From Allodiplogaster sudhausi (taxonomy: Eukaryota > Nematoda > Chromadorea > Rhabditida > Diplogasteridae), in the NCBI GenBank assembly GCA_945643635.1, contig CALZFC010000062.1, positions 383,501-447,500 of the forward strand: a stretch of 64,000 bases of DNA, written 5' to 3'. Positions 12,892-25,279 of this stretch are shown here, piece after piece; position 1 is the first letter of the stretch; the number at the start of each line of letters is the position of its first letter. The notes below the pieces were generated by a model. It saw only the letters and a program-made list of their open reading frames with translations. It searched no databases and was not told where the DNA came from. Position numbers and translations under genes: made by a program.

Positions 12892-15800
12892 ATGTTCCTG
12901 ACACGCCGGGTGCTGGGCCCGTTCGTGGGGACGATCGCGAAGAAGCTCGACCACTACTCGCAGTTCCAGCCCTCGTCTCTCTCCATCCAGCAGTACCTCG
13001 ACTTCGGCAGGAATGGCACGGCCTCCTCCTCCTTCGAGTTCCTCCGCACTGAACTTCTCGTTCGGCTCGCCAATATCATGCAGGTCTCAGGGTGCTTCTC
13101 TTCCATCTTTTACTCTTTATTCTGAGCGACTCCTCGAAAACTTTTGGCCCCAACGATTCTTTATAGCAGGTAAACATTGCCATTGAGTTGTTATTGCTAC
13201 TGTAGGATAATTATTTTGATAGGATACTGTATTCAGCTGATTCAACAACTTATCAAAATTCCATCCGAGAAAAGGAGATAAAATATATGATGGCTGATGC
13301 GCTTAATCCTGATCGTTTTTTTCTTTATTTTAGTCTTATTGTTTGTTTATTTTCGAAGAGAAAGAGAGCTTTGAAATAGGTGATGTGTTTTCAGGAGATC
13401 TCTCTTCTTCCTCCGAAGTTGCTGCAAATGCCTTCTTCGAAGATGGTGAGTGGCTGGTATTGCGAGAGTTTTGAGGAGCTCCTTACCTTCGAGAACTCTC
13501 GGCCAGATTCGGCTGTCATCTCGAGGTCAGCCCTCTCAGGCGCATTCGATTCCCCCTGAAAATAATATGTATAGTGCTTTTATGTTTCCTTTTTTGGTAA
13601 TGATTTCTGAAGATATGATTCTATACTTATTTGCTTGAAAGATTAAGAAGGAATACTTATTTTCCGAATTTAATTACTATAGATTATTGTTAGACCTTTG
13701 CCACCATTTTGAAAGTATATGCACGAAGGCATTTGAAATATTTAAGATTGAAAATATGAATTTAAATGCATTGTTTACATACAGGAAAAATTGGACTTGA
13801 TTTGCAGCTTCAACGACCAGCTACAAACTATTCTGAAGAGGCATGCACACGTTGTTGAGACCATGGCCGAAGGACTCATCGAGCTACGTGAGAATGACGG
13901 CGTTGACATCGCTGCAGAGCGGTCAGGCGATAGGCTCCGCCCACCCGTCCACTCTTAGCAAAATGAGCTGATTTACAGAGGAATCCAGTACTTCCTCGAT
14001 CGATTCTACATCAATCGCATTTCGATACGAATGCTCCAGAATCAGCATCTGGTTAGCGGGACGAGGAATATAATAAATTACAAAGAAGCCGTATTACATA
14101 TTTGATCACTGTTAGTTTTTTTTTGTAATATATGCATTGGATGATCGGTGTCTATTTTTTCAGCTGGAGGCTATTTTACGCATGCAATATTGCTAGACTT
14201 AATAGGATCTAGTTTGAGTTTTCATTGAGAAAAAGCTATAATTAATTAATTTTTAAATAACTTTGGTATTTGTCCAGGTTGTTTTCGGGAACGTGCTGCC
14301 CGAGAGTCCGCGTCACGTTGGCTGTATCGACCCAGCGTGCGATGTGGAGGGAGTCGTTCTGGATGCCTTCGAGAATGCCAAGTTAGGGTTACTATCCTCT
14401 CCCCACCTGAGAGGGAACTGTGTACTGTTGCTTTTTTTTATCACCCCTAATCTTATTATTTTTACCCACTCACCCACATAGTTTTATTCCTTCTACAAAT
14501 GATATTACTCCCCGTTCATAGAACGCAGTATACACAACATATGAATCCGTAAGTTGGGGATGAAGTGCATTTAATAAAAAGTTGGGTTTTGCTGTTTCCA
14601 CTCATCGAACTGTGTGCTTCTTCCGTTGTTTCCCGAAGTCAAATGCTTTTGCATGGAATTCAAGACCACAGTTCCCGCATCGTACCGTACTCTCGAATGT
14701 ATTCAGATTCCTCTGCGATCGCTACTATCTGACATCGCCAATGATGAAGCTCGAGATGCACAACATGAGCGACAATGTGAGTTTGCCTTCATTTGTAATT
14801 TCCACTTCTATTAATTTTAATATTATTAAACATATCGCTTCCAATGTACTTCGGGTACTTAATACTTGTTTTAGATTGCAATTAATGCATTATTGGTGTT
14901 AATCTTGCTAGTATCATGCAATATTTGAAGAAGACACGTTGAGAGCTTAGTGAAAACGCTTGAAAAGATTGAAATGAGTGTTTTGCTGACTTTCTTGTCC
15001 GTGACTCTGTGATCAACAAATTGTTGAGATAACATTAGACGCAGCAATGACTATGGGGTTATCTTCAGGCTTAGGACTGCTGGTTGCTCGAAATTCCGTT
15101 GAGCCCCCCCCCCTTGGATAAAGCATTTTATGCTTGAAAAGCAGCACTTTTTCCACAAGAAAGGTGATTTTTGGCCGGAAAAAGTCGTAATTTTTTCGGC
15201 TTTGCACCCCCCCCCCCCCCGGCCTGGAGTCTTGCGCCGGACTTTGTTCAGCACTGGTGAGACTTCTATACAAAGATGACCAAACACCGGCCCGGGCCTG
15301 ATCAAGGCTGGGCTCGGGTCGGCCCGACAACTTCCAGGGCCCGGGCCCTAATTCCAAAAATTACTGGCTGGCCGGGCCCTAGTTTCCAAGGCCCGGCCTA
15401 GGACTCGGACAAATTTTCAACTGCAAAAGGCTTGAGATTAGCAAAAACATGATGAATTGAAGAGCATTCATGAAGAATGCGTGTACACTTTTGTAGACAC
15501 TGCAGAAATCTATCAAAAGGGGTCAAAACGAGAAAAAGTTTTTTTAAAGTTTGCATGTCATATATACGAACTTTTGTTGGGTTTCCGAAGTTTCATTAGG
15601 TTTGAAGGGCTAGCAATTGCCCGGGCTAAACCCGGCCTTTTAATTCGAATGCGGGTCGGGCCCGGGCCGGCCCGCGTTCGGTAGGACCGGGCATAATGCC
15701 ATGCCTGGGCTGGCCCGCTAAATTATACTAGGCCCGGGCCGTAAAAATCTGCAGCGGGCCGCCCAGGCCTGGCCATCCTTGTTAAAAAAAAACTCGGATT

Positions 15801-17399
15801 TCTGAAAATATAGTTGAAGATAACAATAGACAAGATTAATTTTGCGAGGTCGCAATGAATGCCAATTTTTTGTAACTAATGGTAAATATAGCAATCAAAG
15901 TGGGCTAGTAATATATTTTATGGTGTCGTTATCATTAATAGAAAGTAAAGTAAGATGATATATTTATCTGTGTCCCAGCTGCTCTTCCGTATCTCCGTTC
16001 CAGTGATGGGCATCTTTCAGGGAAAGCCGATCGATATCGTCGCAGTCCCCTCGCACCTCTACCACATCATGTTCGAGCTGTTCAAGAATGCCATGCGAGC
16101 CACGCTCGAGTTCCACGGGGTCGACGATGACCCTCCTGATATCCAGGCAAGAATCAGGGATTCATCAGGGTTTTTTTTAGGGGCGGGGGGTTGTAAGACG
16201 AGATCCCTGAGCAGTAAGCAAATTTTTAAAGATAATCGTCTAGAATTAATTTCCCACGTAAGAACACATATGCGATATGAAGAACGTTTTCATTCTTCCC
16301 TACTTATCTGCATTGAAATATAATCAAAAGCTATTAGACTTCATCCCTGTTGTTGTTTTCTACGAGGTATTATTCAGTATTTAAATGCCCTGTCGCTTTA
16401 AATGTTGTCAGAAGGTCCACCACCAAAATCCGGGAAGGTAGAGGCTCTTTTGCCCTAAAATATTCCGAAAATCGGATGCTTTTGAGTGTTTTTATTCTTT
16501 CCTTTTTGGAGGATCCCCTGTTTTTCAGGCTAATTTTTCGAGAGGAACCCGTTTAAACACTGCAATTATTCCATGATATTCAAGAGTTTCAACAAAAAAA
16601 TTCGGTGCGTTTACTGTAAAATTGCAGGTGTATGTCGTGAAAGGTAATGAGGATCTCAGCATCAAGGTTCGTGCAATTTACTTATTTTTAATATTAATTT
16701 TGTTTCTATATTGAAATATTAGTATTTAACAGATTAAAGTGGATAAGTGTAACTTTCTTGATAGCATTGGCCTTGCAGATCAGCGACCGTGGCGGGGGCG
16801 TGTCCCGGACGATCCTTGAGCGCCTCTTCAACTACATGTATTCGACCGCTCCACCACCGCCACGAGATGGCACCCAGGCACCGCTGGTATATATTATCAC
16901 TTTTATAGTCCATTTCACATGAAAATGGTTGCTTCACAACTATCATTAAAAACTTATTTGCTGTTTAGAAACTAATTATTTTTTATTCATTTCTCTATGC
17001 AATCGCTGGGTAAGGGGAGGCTGGAGTGACGAGCATAGAGAGAGAGAGAGAGAGAGAGAGGAAAGCGAGAGAGAGGAGAGAGAGAACTGTTATGTTCTGG
17101 AAGGGGAAAGCGAGCGAGAGTGAAAAGAAGAGAGTGAAAGTGCATGCGCTGGAGAGGACAAGTTTGTTGAAACGAGCTTGAAAGCATCTGTAATTGTCTG
17201 TGTGTCTTTCCATTACACGGCGAATGCAGGCAATCTGCTTTCTTTTGCGCCTATTCCATTGAACAAGAAGAAGCGCGGTTTTGTTTTTTTTTAAAAAAAG
17301 GAGATGACGTTATCGGTTCTTTACCATCGACTTGTTGAAATAATATTCCTTTTTTCGGGATTGGGCCTATGCGCTCACCACTTTCCCCCTCACATGTGT

Positions 17400-17430
<31 letters not shown>

Positions 17431-18099
17431 GCCTGTTTTGTTCTCTGTCTCCATCTCTCTGTATCTGCAGGCTGGCTATGGCTACGGTCTGCCGCTCTCT
17501 CGCCTCTACGCTCGCTACTTCCAAGGGGATCTCTTCCTCATCTCGATGGAAGGCTACGGTACAGACGCGTGCATCTATCTCAAGGTGGGTCCCGTCACGA
17601 AAAGGAAGTCATCAATTGGATTACGGTAGAGCAGTTTGTCAAGGAGCAGAGATGGAATTTGGCTCAACTTTTTTGTTGCCGTGTGTTGACAACAGGCTTA
17701 AAACATTCACTGATCTCATTGCGAAGTTATATGCAAAAGTAAATGTAGCCCAAGTTACATCTCAAAATTATTTATACTTGAGGCCATCCCCGTGGAAGCA
17801 TCGGAAGTCCTGCCGATCTACAGTACGTCCTCACGGAGAAATCTCACTCAAGCTGCACAGGTATGACGAAGCAGGGAGAGAGAAGGAAAGAGCAGTGAAA
17901 GAGAATGCAAAAATTCGGAGATAAGGATGTTTTCAAAAAAATCGTCTACAAAGTATGACTCATGAAAAATATAATTAAGGATGATGATTTGTAGAATAAT
18001 AAAAGTTAGCTGCTCGTTGCGATTCAGGTTGCTGACTGGTCGCATCCGATTCCTGGACAATCTCAAATGAACCGTGATCCTCGTCGATCTTCCAATTGA
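12892..18099 (+). CDS. PDK: Mitochondrial pyruvate dehydrogenase kinase (PDHK)
   Basis: This is the mitochondrial matrix kinase that phosphorylates and inactivates the E1-alpha subunit of the pyruvate dehydrogenase complex. Twelve exons join in phase: 12892..13083, 13395..13525, 13808..13921, 13979..14051, 14278..14381, 14707..14776, 15979..16146, 16628..16666, 16779..16886, 17471..17584, 17783..17860, 18028..18099. The product is about 420 residues, normal for PDKs. Landmarks are [11 protein letters not shown] and [11 protein letters not shown] (N-terminal helical bundle), [16 protein letters not shown], the GHKL N-box [10 protein letters not shown], the G1 box [42 protein letters not shown] and a C-terminal ADW motif. 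The start [11 protein letters not shown] fits the short mitochondrial presequence of the family. The intron after exon 7 begins with GC. Intron 6 holds two repeat elements. Confidence 0.95.
15091..15256 (+). mobile_element. Truncated copy of a short poly-C repeat element (PDK intron 6)
   Basis: The segment closely matches 63000-63186: a C run, CTTTTTCCACAAGAAA, TTTCGGCTTTG, a second C run, then GGCCTGGAGTCTTGCGCCGG and an end at TTGTTCAGCACTG. The other copy has the inverted form of this end at its left edge, but here the left end is not recognisable, so this copy looks truncated. Confidence 0.7.
15271..15781. mobile_element. GC-rich hAT-like non-autonomous element in PDK intron 6
   Basis: The ends are imperfect inverted repeats: CAAAGATGACCAAACAC on the left, and on the right a sequence whose complement reads CAAGGATGGCCAGGCCTGGG. 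The interior repeats GGCCCGGGCC-type units. No transposase frame is present. The hAT assignment rests only on the shape of the ends. A target-site duplication is not clear. Confidence 0.5.
16147..16627 (+). other. GC-AG intron in PDK
   Basis: The exon ends ATATCCAG and the intron starts GCAAGA, a good GC-donor consensus. The intron ends TTGCAG. No GT near the exon end would keep the PDK frame, and the flanking residues (PDIQ, then [13 protein letters not shown]) match the family in phase 0. Confidence 0.8.
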
Positions 18100-18595
18100 A
18101 GAACATCTTCCATTCCCTTCATCCTTCTCTTTACTTCTTTGTTCTTTGCCTTCTCTTCCCAGATCTTTTCATTTCTCATCGTCTTCTCTTCCTCACTTTC
18201 CCTTCCGTCTTGTCCCTCTTACTCTTCAGTCCCTTGTCTGTTTCTATGATCTAGAGTTCCTCACCCGTCTATCATTGTATCCCAGGAGTGAGAAGGTTGT
18301 ACCGAAATGAAAGTGCCGACGAGTGTTCTCGAACCATATATAGAAGATAGTCGCATATTTCTTGAATTGCCTTTAGAATGGTAGGTATGAGTAGCCTGCT
18401 TGAAATCATATGGATTGGCAACATTTTAGAGCTCATTTCAAAGACGAGTCCCACTCGTGTCTGTATTTGTACACACTTTCTGCTGAACAAATGTGACCTA
18501 GGAATTTATCGTCTACTATTTTATCGTGTATTTTATAGTACCATTCTTTATCTATTTCCCCGTCTCTATCTCTCTATCCCTCTTTCTCTCCCCCT

Positions 18596-18638
<43 letters not shown>

Positions 18639-19307
18639 TCTCTCGCTCTCTCTTTTTCATTGTATATAGCAAAGTCTTTTCCGCAACAAGCGTTGTTTTG
18701 CGGCAATAAATAAAATAGCATCAGATTTTTGGGATCATATAAAAGGGCACATTTGTGGTATGAAGAAAATGTATGAATGTTGAAGAAATGGCGGAGTGGA
18801 TGCAAGAGAAATGCATAGGTGAGTGCAATGGATTAAACGAGACGAAAATTGGAAGACAGAGAGAGAGAAGGAAAGGGATCCATGAACTGGGGGATGCAAG
18901 AATGATAAGCTCGTCATCTGTAATTCCCGATCAGGTGTGATATGATTGAAGAAGACTCCTCCCTGAGTAGAGAAGAGTGGTTATGGATGGGTGGTTGATT
19001 GTGTGGGACATGGTGAGCAGGAGGCGGGAGGGCGAGAGAGAAGGAAATGTGAGGCAGAGAGAGACAGAGAGAAAAATAGCAATTGGGGAGAAAGAGAGAA
19101 ATTATGAGAGAGCGAAAGACACAGAGGGAAAGAGGGAATAACGAGAGAGAGAGAGAGAGTGACAGAGAGAGAACAAGTGATGGAAAGAAAAAGGCAGATA
19201 AAGAGTAGGAGAGAGAGAGAGAGATGAAAGAGAAAAGAGATCTCTGAGAAGAAGGCCTCCTCCCCTTCTTTCTCTTCCCCCCCCCCCTCCACTTTCGCTC
19301 TCTCAGA
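18100..19307. other. Intergenic region between PDK and dex-1-like gene
   Basis: CT tracts lie near 18572-18650, and an AATAAATAAA polyadenylation-type signal at about 18705 fits the PDK 3' end. GA tracts cover about 19040-19230 and end in a C run at 19279. The sequence TCTCAGAATG just before 19308 would fit a splice or trans-splice acceptor at the next gene's start. Confidence 0.5.
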
Positions 19308-20291
19308 ATGTCGTTGGTGGTGCAGCATGCGAGAGCTACTTCAAGAGGCAGCACCGGCCGGTTTCTGGCTCCATTTCTTCTGCAACTCCTTGCCGCGGTG
19401 GTTCTCGGTGGCAGAGATTTCATATCCACAGGTCAGCCCGGTCGTGGTTTCATTAAACAGATTTTTAAAAAAGTGAAAAGAAATAGCTGTGTCGAGGTTC
19501 TCCTACAAATCACTATCGCTACCGCCGCGCCGAGGTGTCGCTGAACACGACAGTTCCATTCATCTTCTCCGCTCGCCTCTATCCCTATGGCGCGGCACAG
19601 GTATTTTTCTTCTTCTTTTGAACTCCTTAAAGAATTCGTGCTTAACATATAATGTTATTATATTATGACAACTAATAAGTATTTTTTTAACTCGTGTTTA
19701 TATAAAAGGGCGACGAAATACTCGTTGGCGAAGAAGCACATCTTCGTCTCGCTCGCCCGCTTCACTTCCTCGGCGACTTATACCAGGACACTTTTGTTGG
19801 TCGATTATATTTTTATTTTATTTTTTTTTGTCCCTCATCTTTTTGCCAACTTTAGGAACGTGTACATGAATATTTATTAAAGTCATTTTGTTGCTGGTTT
19901 TCGTGACAATTTCTTCTAGTTCATCTTGCTTTCTTTTTTGGCCTCTCATGCCCTTCCTTCTCCATCTCTCTGCAGCGCATCTTTGCCAGAGCTTCCTTCA
20001 GAAGTCCTCAGAGTGTCATTCCTCTTCAAGGTCAATGGTGCCAAGCAAACATCTCTCGAAATTGCTCGAGATGCTGCTAGTTTTGTAGGATGCCATAACT
20101 TTCATACACTCCACAGTTGCTTCTTCAATCTGATTCTTTCTCTCTCTCTCTCACACACAATATCTCGCTCTCTCTCTCTTTCTCGCCCTCACGCTCGCTC
20201 GCTCATTTCTTTCTCTGTCGCTTCCTTGCCCTGTCGCTGTCCTGCTTTTTTTTCTCTGGACATCCTCTCTCTCACACTCCTCTCTCTCGCA

Positions 20292-20333
<42 letters not shown>

Positions 20334-20842
20334 CCGCTCCCTCACACGGTCTGTGTTTCCAATACTCAAGTTTTTATTCCTTTTCGTAGATCCTAATACA
20401 TACATTACCTTTTTTTATTTTCTAGACGTGTTTTTCTGTCGATTCTCCTCTCTCTCCTTTTTTATGCTTCTCTTTCTGTAGGCTGAATCTGTCTGAAATC
20501 TCTCTCTGAAATTCTTAAATCTCTCTCGCTCTCTCTCTTTGTTTCCTCCTTCTCTTTATCTTCTGTTTCTCTCCCCCTTCCTCTTTATCTCTCTTCCTTT
20601 CTCTTTCCTCTCTTTCTCTCTCCCTTTCTCACTTCCTCTTTCCTCTCTTCCCTAAATAGCTCTGAGATGCCGTTGATCACCCGTTCCAACTCAATCGAAT
20701 CCACCACTTTCATATGTTTGTCCTCTTCAACTGCTCGCTTGCTTGCATGTCTTGTAAAAGGGAATGCGAACCTGTTCGTGGGCTCTGCTCCTCGTTCTAA
20801 CCGGAGACACTTTCATCGTAATCTTCTGTATTGCTCGCTGTT

Positions 20843-20879
<37 letters not shown>

Positions 20880-21319
20880 ATTAAGCTCTCTCGCACAGCT
20901 TCGCATTATCATTTATGCCGAGAGTATCTGACTCTTCTTTTCAGCAGTTTATCATAAGTCTTGAATCATTGATCCATATAAACTTATCCTCACAATCCAT
21001 TCACTTTCTTTTATTCAAAAACAAAAGTTCGCTATCTCTCTTTCTCTGCATCTCTCTCTCTATCACTCACTCCCTTCTTTCTCAGATCCATCGTGATGGT
21101 AGTATCTGGTTCGCGCCCTCCTCAATCCATTCACAGCCACTGCCAGTGGCAGCCCCTCTCATCGCCGCCTTCTGGGACAGCACTCACGACAATCCGCTCG
21201 TCTTCTTCAGGCACACAAATGGTTTCTCCCTTTCTCTTCGTCGAAGTCTGTCTCTCTTTCTCTCGCCTTCTTTCTCTCTCTATCTTTCTTTTACCATCCC
21301 TCTCTCTCTCTCTCTTTCC

Positions 21320-21363
<44 letters not shown>

Positions 21364-21657
21364 CTCCTTCTCTACTGAAATTGTTGTTAATCTGATGCAG
21401 CTTGCTTAAAAAAACATTTTAAATACCATTTATATTTGTATTTATTTTCAATTACTCTCATGGTCAGTGGCATCTAATCTTATCTTATTTATTGCTTGTC
21501 GAATAAATTTCTCATGTCCATTAAATGACAGATGCATCGACTCTCACTCAAGCTCGCAACGAGATCGCCATTCAGTACAGAGAAGAGCAGAACTTCCGAC
21601 CAAGCGGTGCTCTCGTCGTGACGTGGAAAGCCAGTGATGATGTCAGATACTTTCTTT

Positions 21658-21701
<44 letters not shown>

Positions 21702-23065
21702 AATCTCGCTCTCTCTAATTCTCTCCTTCTCGTTCTCTTCCTTCTCGTTCTTCCTCTATTTCGGCTTCCATTTATCTCTCATCTATTCCGCTACCAATTC
21801 AACTTTTTTTTTATTAAATGAACGAGAAAACAAACTCTTGATTCATAGCAATAAATATGTATGTATCATCGCCACAGTTTTCGAATAAAGTGTTGTGCTC
21901 GGTATATTGGTTTTCCTTGTGGCTGTTAGGTCCATTCCGATTAGATTAGAAGTAGAATTCTGCCCCTTCAGGCCACAGCCGGGAACGTCTTCCAGGCCGT
22001 GGTGGTGGCCGACCAGACACGCTCCTTTGTTCATCTCGTCTACTCGCACATCACTGGGGCCGACGAGCCCATCGTATCTCCTTTTTCTTCTCATTTATTT
22101 ATTTATTATAATTTATATCTTAACATAATATGCATATTTGAAAACAATAACTGGCAGAGAATTTACCTTTCTCATTGTCTTTCTCTAACTATACTTTCCT
22201 ACAACACTTTTTTTTTCTCTCTCTCTCTCTCTCTCTCGCTAGGCTGGCTTCTCCTCCTACAACTCTTCGTACTCCCTTCCCGCGTCCTCCTCTCCCGGTG
22301 GCCGCTCCCTTGCTGAAAGAAGTGACATGGGCATTCCTGGCGAGTGGCTCTTCCGTGTCGATCAGCCAATGGTTTGCAACTTTTATCAAATTTTTTTTTC
22401 ACGCATCACTTTGTTCACGATCGGCCCTTTTCCTTAAAAAACCCTAATGCATGTTATAAAATGCCCGATAGCAGTACTGAATGCGTTCCCCCAGGTCTTG
22501 CTGTGTGGCGCGGGCTTCAAGGGCGCGGAGTGCGCGGCGGAGTGCGGCGGCGGCGAGTGGGGCGGGGACTGCCGCCGTGCCTGCCACTGCGCCGCCGGCG
22601 CCCCCTGCGACTCGGTCCGCGGCGTCTGCCCCGAGGAACGCTGCGCGCCCGGCTGGACGGCGCCGCCTGTTTGCGAGGACGGTTGGACCACGTGCAGAAT
22701 TACATTCTACAAATAGTATTTTAAATTTTATTGCAAAAATACGAATATTCTGTATTTTTAAGCAGATGAGTTTCCCTTAATATCTTGGTTCTAAACTCAA
22801 TTTAAATAATTTGAAGAAAATCAAACACAAAAGTGGTTTTATAGATTACAGTTATGTACATACATATGAGTGAAGATATAAAGGCGAAAAGTAAGAAAGA
22901 CTTGTGTCATGATTCGTCGGCAGACATTAACGAATGCGCGCTGTCCGAGGCGTGCGAGCCGAGCCAGCCAGACTGCCTCAACACGCCCGGTGGCTATCTA
23001 TGCGTATGCGCTAGCGAGGACTGCACGGCCGAAGCTACTCATCAGAGAGGTCAGGGAACAGAGAA

Positions 23066-23113
<48 letters not shown>

Positions 23114-25227
23114 CGAGAGAGTGGGAGGCAGGAAGGAATGCACATATACTTAAGCATACATTAAATCTCCGCAGGCTCTCGAACTATTTCTAATCACCAA
23201 TGAATGTACATATGTACATAGTATGTACAGTCCCGCCCATTATCTTGGTACCAAAGACGCGTCGGACGATTCGGACGCTTCCAAATGCATCCTCGTTCAT
23301 AACTATTGTTCTAGAAAAAAAAACTAAAATATTTTAAATGACACATGAGGCTGCTTATACAGAGCGGGTGCTACTGTTAAAAAATCGATAATTTCTAATC
23401 ATTTGATAAAAAGTTATCAGTTTTTGCTAATAAAAAATTTCATTTCTAATGTTTTTCAACGAAATTTCTCCTGTATTATTATTTTGTCTCTACCCACATC
23501 CCCAAATAATAAAATTAGAGATTTTATCATTGATAACGGAAATCGATAAAACAGACCTTATCATACATGTTCATATGATGTAAAGATTCGCCTTGCGATT
23601 CTGAATCTAATTATGTAATCAGTTTTCAACAGAAAGTGCTGGTTAACAACATATTTTCGATTCGATTGTGTGTACTTTGGATTACTTTTTTCAGAAAGAA
23701 CAGGGCAGGGAGGCTTCTCAGGCCGAGAGGGGCGGGGCTTGGCCCACTCACGTCTTTTTTTCTCTGCCTGTGCTATTTCGCTACCTCAAACTTGGGTAAT
23801 TAAACCGAAGACGAAAAAGGAGCGCGCTACATTTCTAAGTATCATTGCTATCGGAGCAACCTAGATTTGAAGCATCATACCGTCCAAAATTTTGAGAAAG
23901 ACTGAAACGATGTGGAATCCTGAAGAAACTAATGCAAAGTACACACAATTAAAAATATATTGTTAACCGGCACTTTCTGTTGAAAACTGATTACATAATT
24001 TGATTCAGAATCGTAAGGCGAATCTTTACATCATATGAACATGTATGATAAGGTCTGTTTTATCGATTTCCGTTATCAATGATAAAATCTCTAATTTTAT
24101 TATTTGGGAATGTGGGTAGAGACAAAATAATGGTACACTAGAAATTTCGTTGAAAAACGTTAGAATAAAATTTCTTATTAGCAAAAACTGATAACTTTTC
24201 TTCAAATGATAAAAAGTTATCGATTTTTTAACAGTAGCATCCGTACTCTATAAGCAAACTAATGTACCATTCAAAATATTTTAGTTTTTCCTAGAACAAA
24301 AGTTATTTGGAAGCGTCCGAATCGTCCGACGCGTCCTTGGTACCAAGATCCTGGGCGGGACTGTATATACATATGTATGTACATAGATATATATCTACGT
24401 ACATATGTACGTATACAAATTCCTGAATTGGATACGTCTACTAGTTGATTTTGCAGACGCAGCCCGAGGCCTGCCCGTGCATCCGATGGCGATCGCGCCC
24501 TCCTTCTCGCTCTCGTCCCCCCCGCGTCTCTCCGAGCCGTCTGATCTCTCGCCGGTGCCGTCTCTCTCCTTCCGCCCTCCCTCCCCCGCTCCCACCGACA
24601 AGCCAACGTCACCCGTTGCTGTCTTCAAGGTCTTCTATATTTTAGTGGCTTTTCAATCCGCTCAGATATCACAATTTTATCAGACTTGTAACTTACATTT
24701 ATTTCGCTTGCGCTTTTGAGGTGCAGTATTTCATTCATCAATTCGTTTTAGTTTAATGCTTTATTACATCTAAATAAAATAAATTAAAAATAAATGGTTC
24801 TAATAAGAAATGGACAAATGACCACAAGGTGACTGCCTTCCAAGCGGCGCCGCCTCGCTCGCTTTCATCGTCCACTTCTCATGAAGCGGACAGCTCGCCT
24901 ACAACGACGACTTCTGGTTCTTCTTTCTACTCAATAAAAAAAGGAAATAGTATTTGACGAGTAACTAATGATTAAGGGAAAATTGGATTACGATGTTTCA
25001 AGTTCTGGCCAGCTTCATTTTTTTTATAGCATACTCAGCAACCCTGAGCTCGTCTCCTTCTTTCCCAGCTTAAGAAAAATTAAAATTCCCGCCTTCTCAG
25101 CGTGCTCCCGATGTTCGCTGCATGCCGACTGCGTTGAAGAGGCATGCAGATGCAGAGAGGGATGGCAGGGGGATGGGGAGCTATGCGTGGATGTGGACGA
25201 GTGTGAGGTGGGGATGGGAGAGAGAGA

Positions 25228-25279
<52 letters not shown>

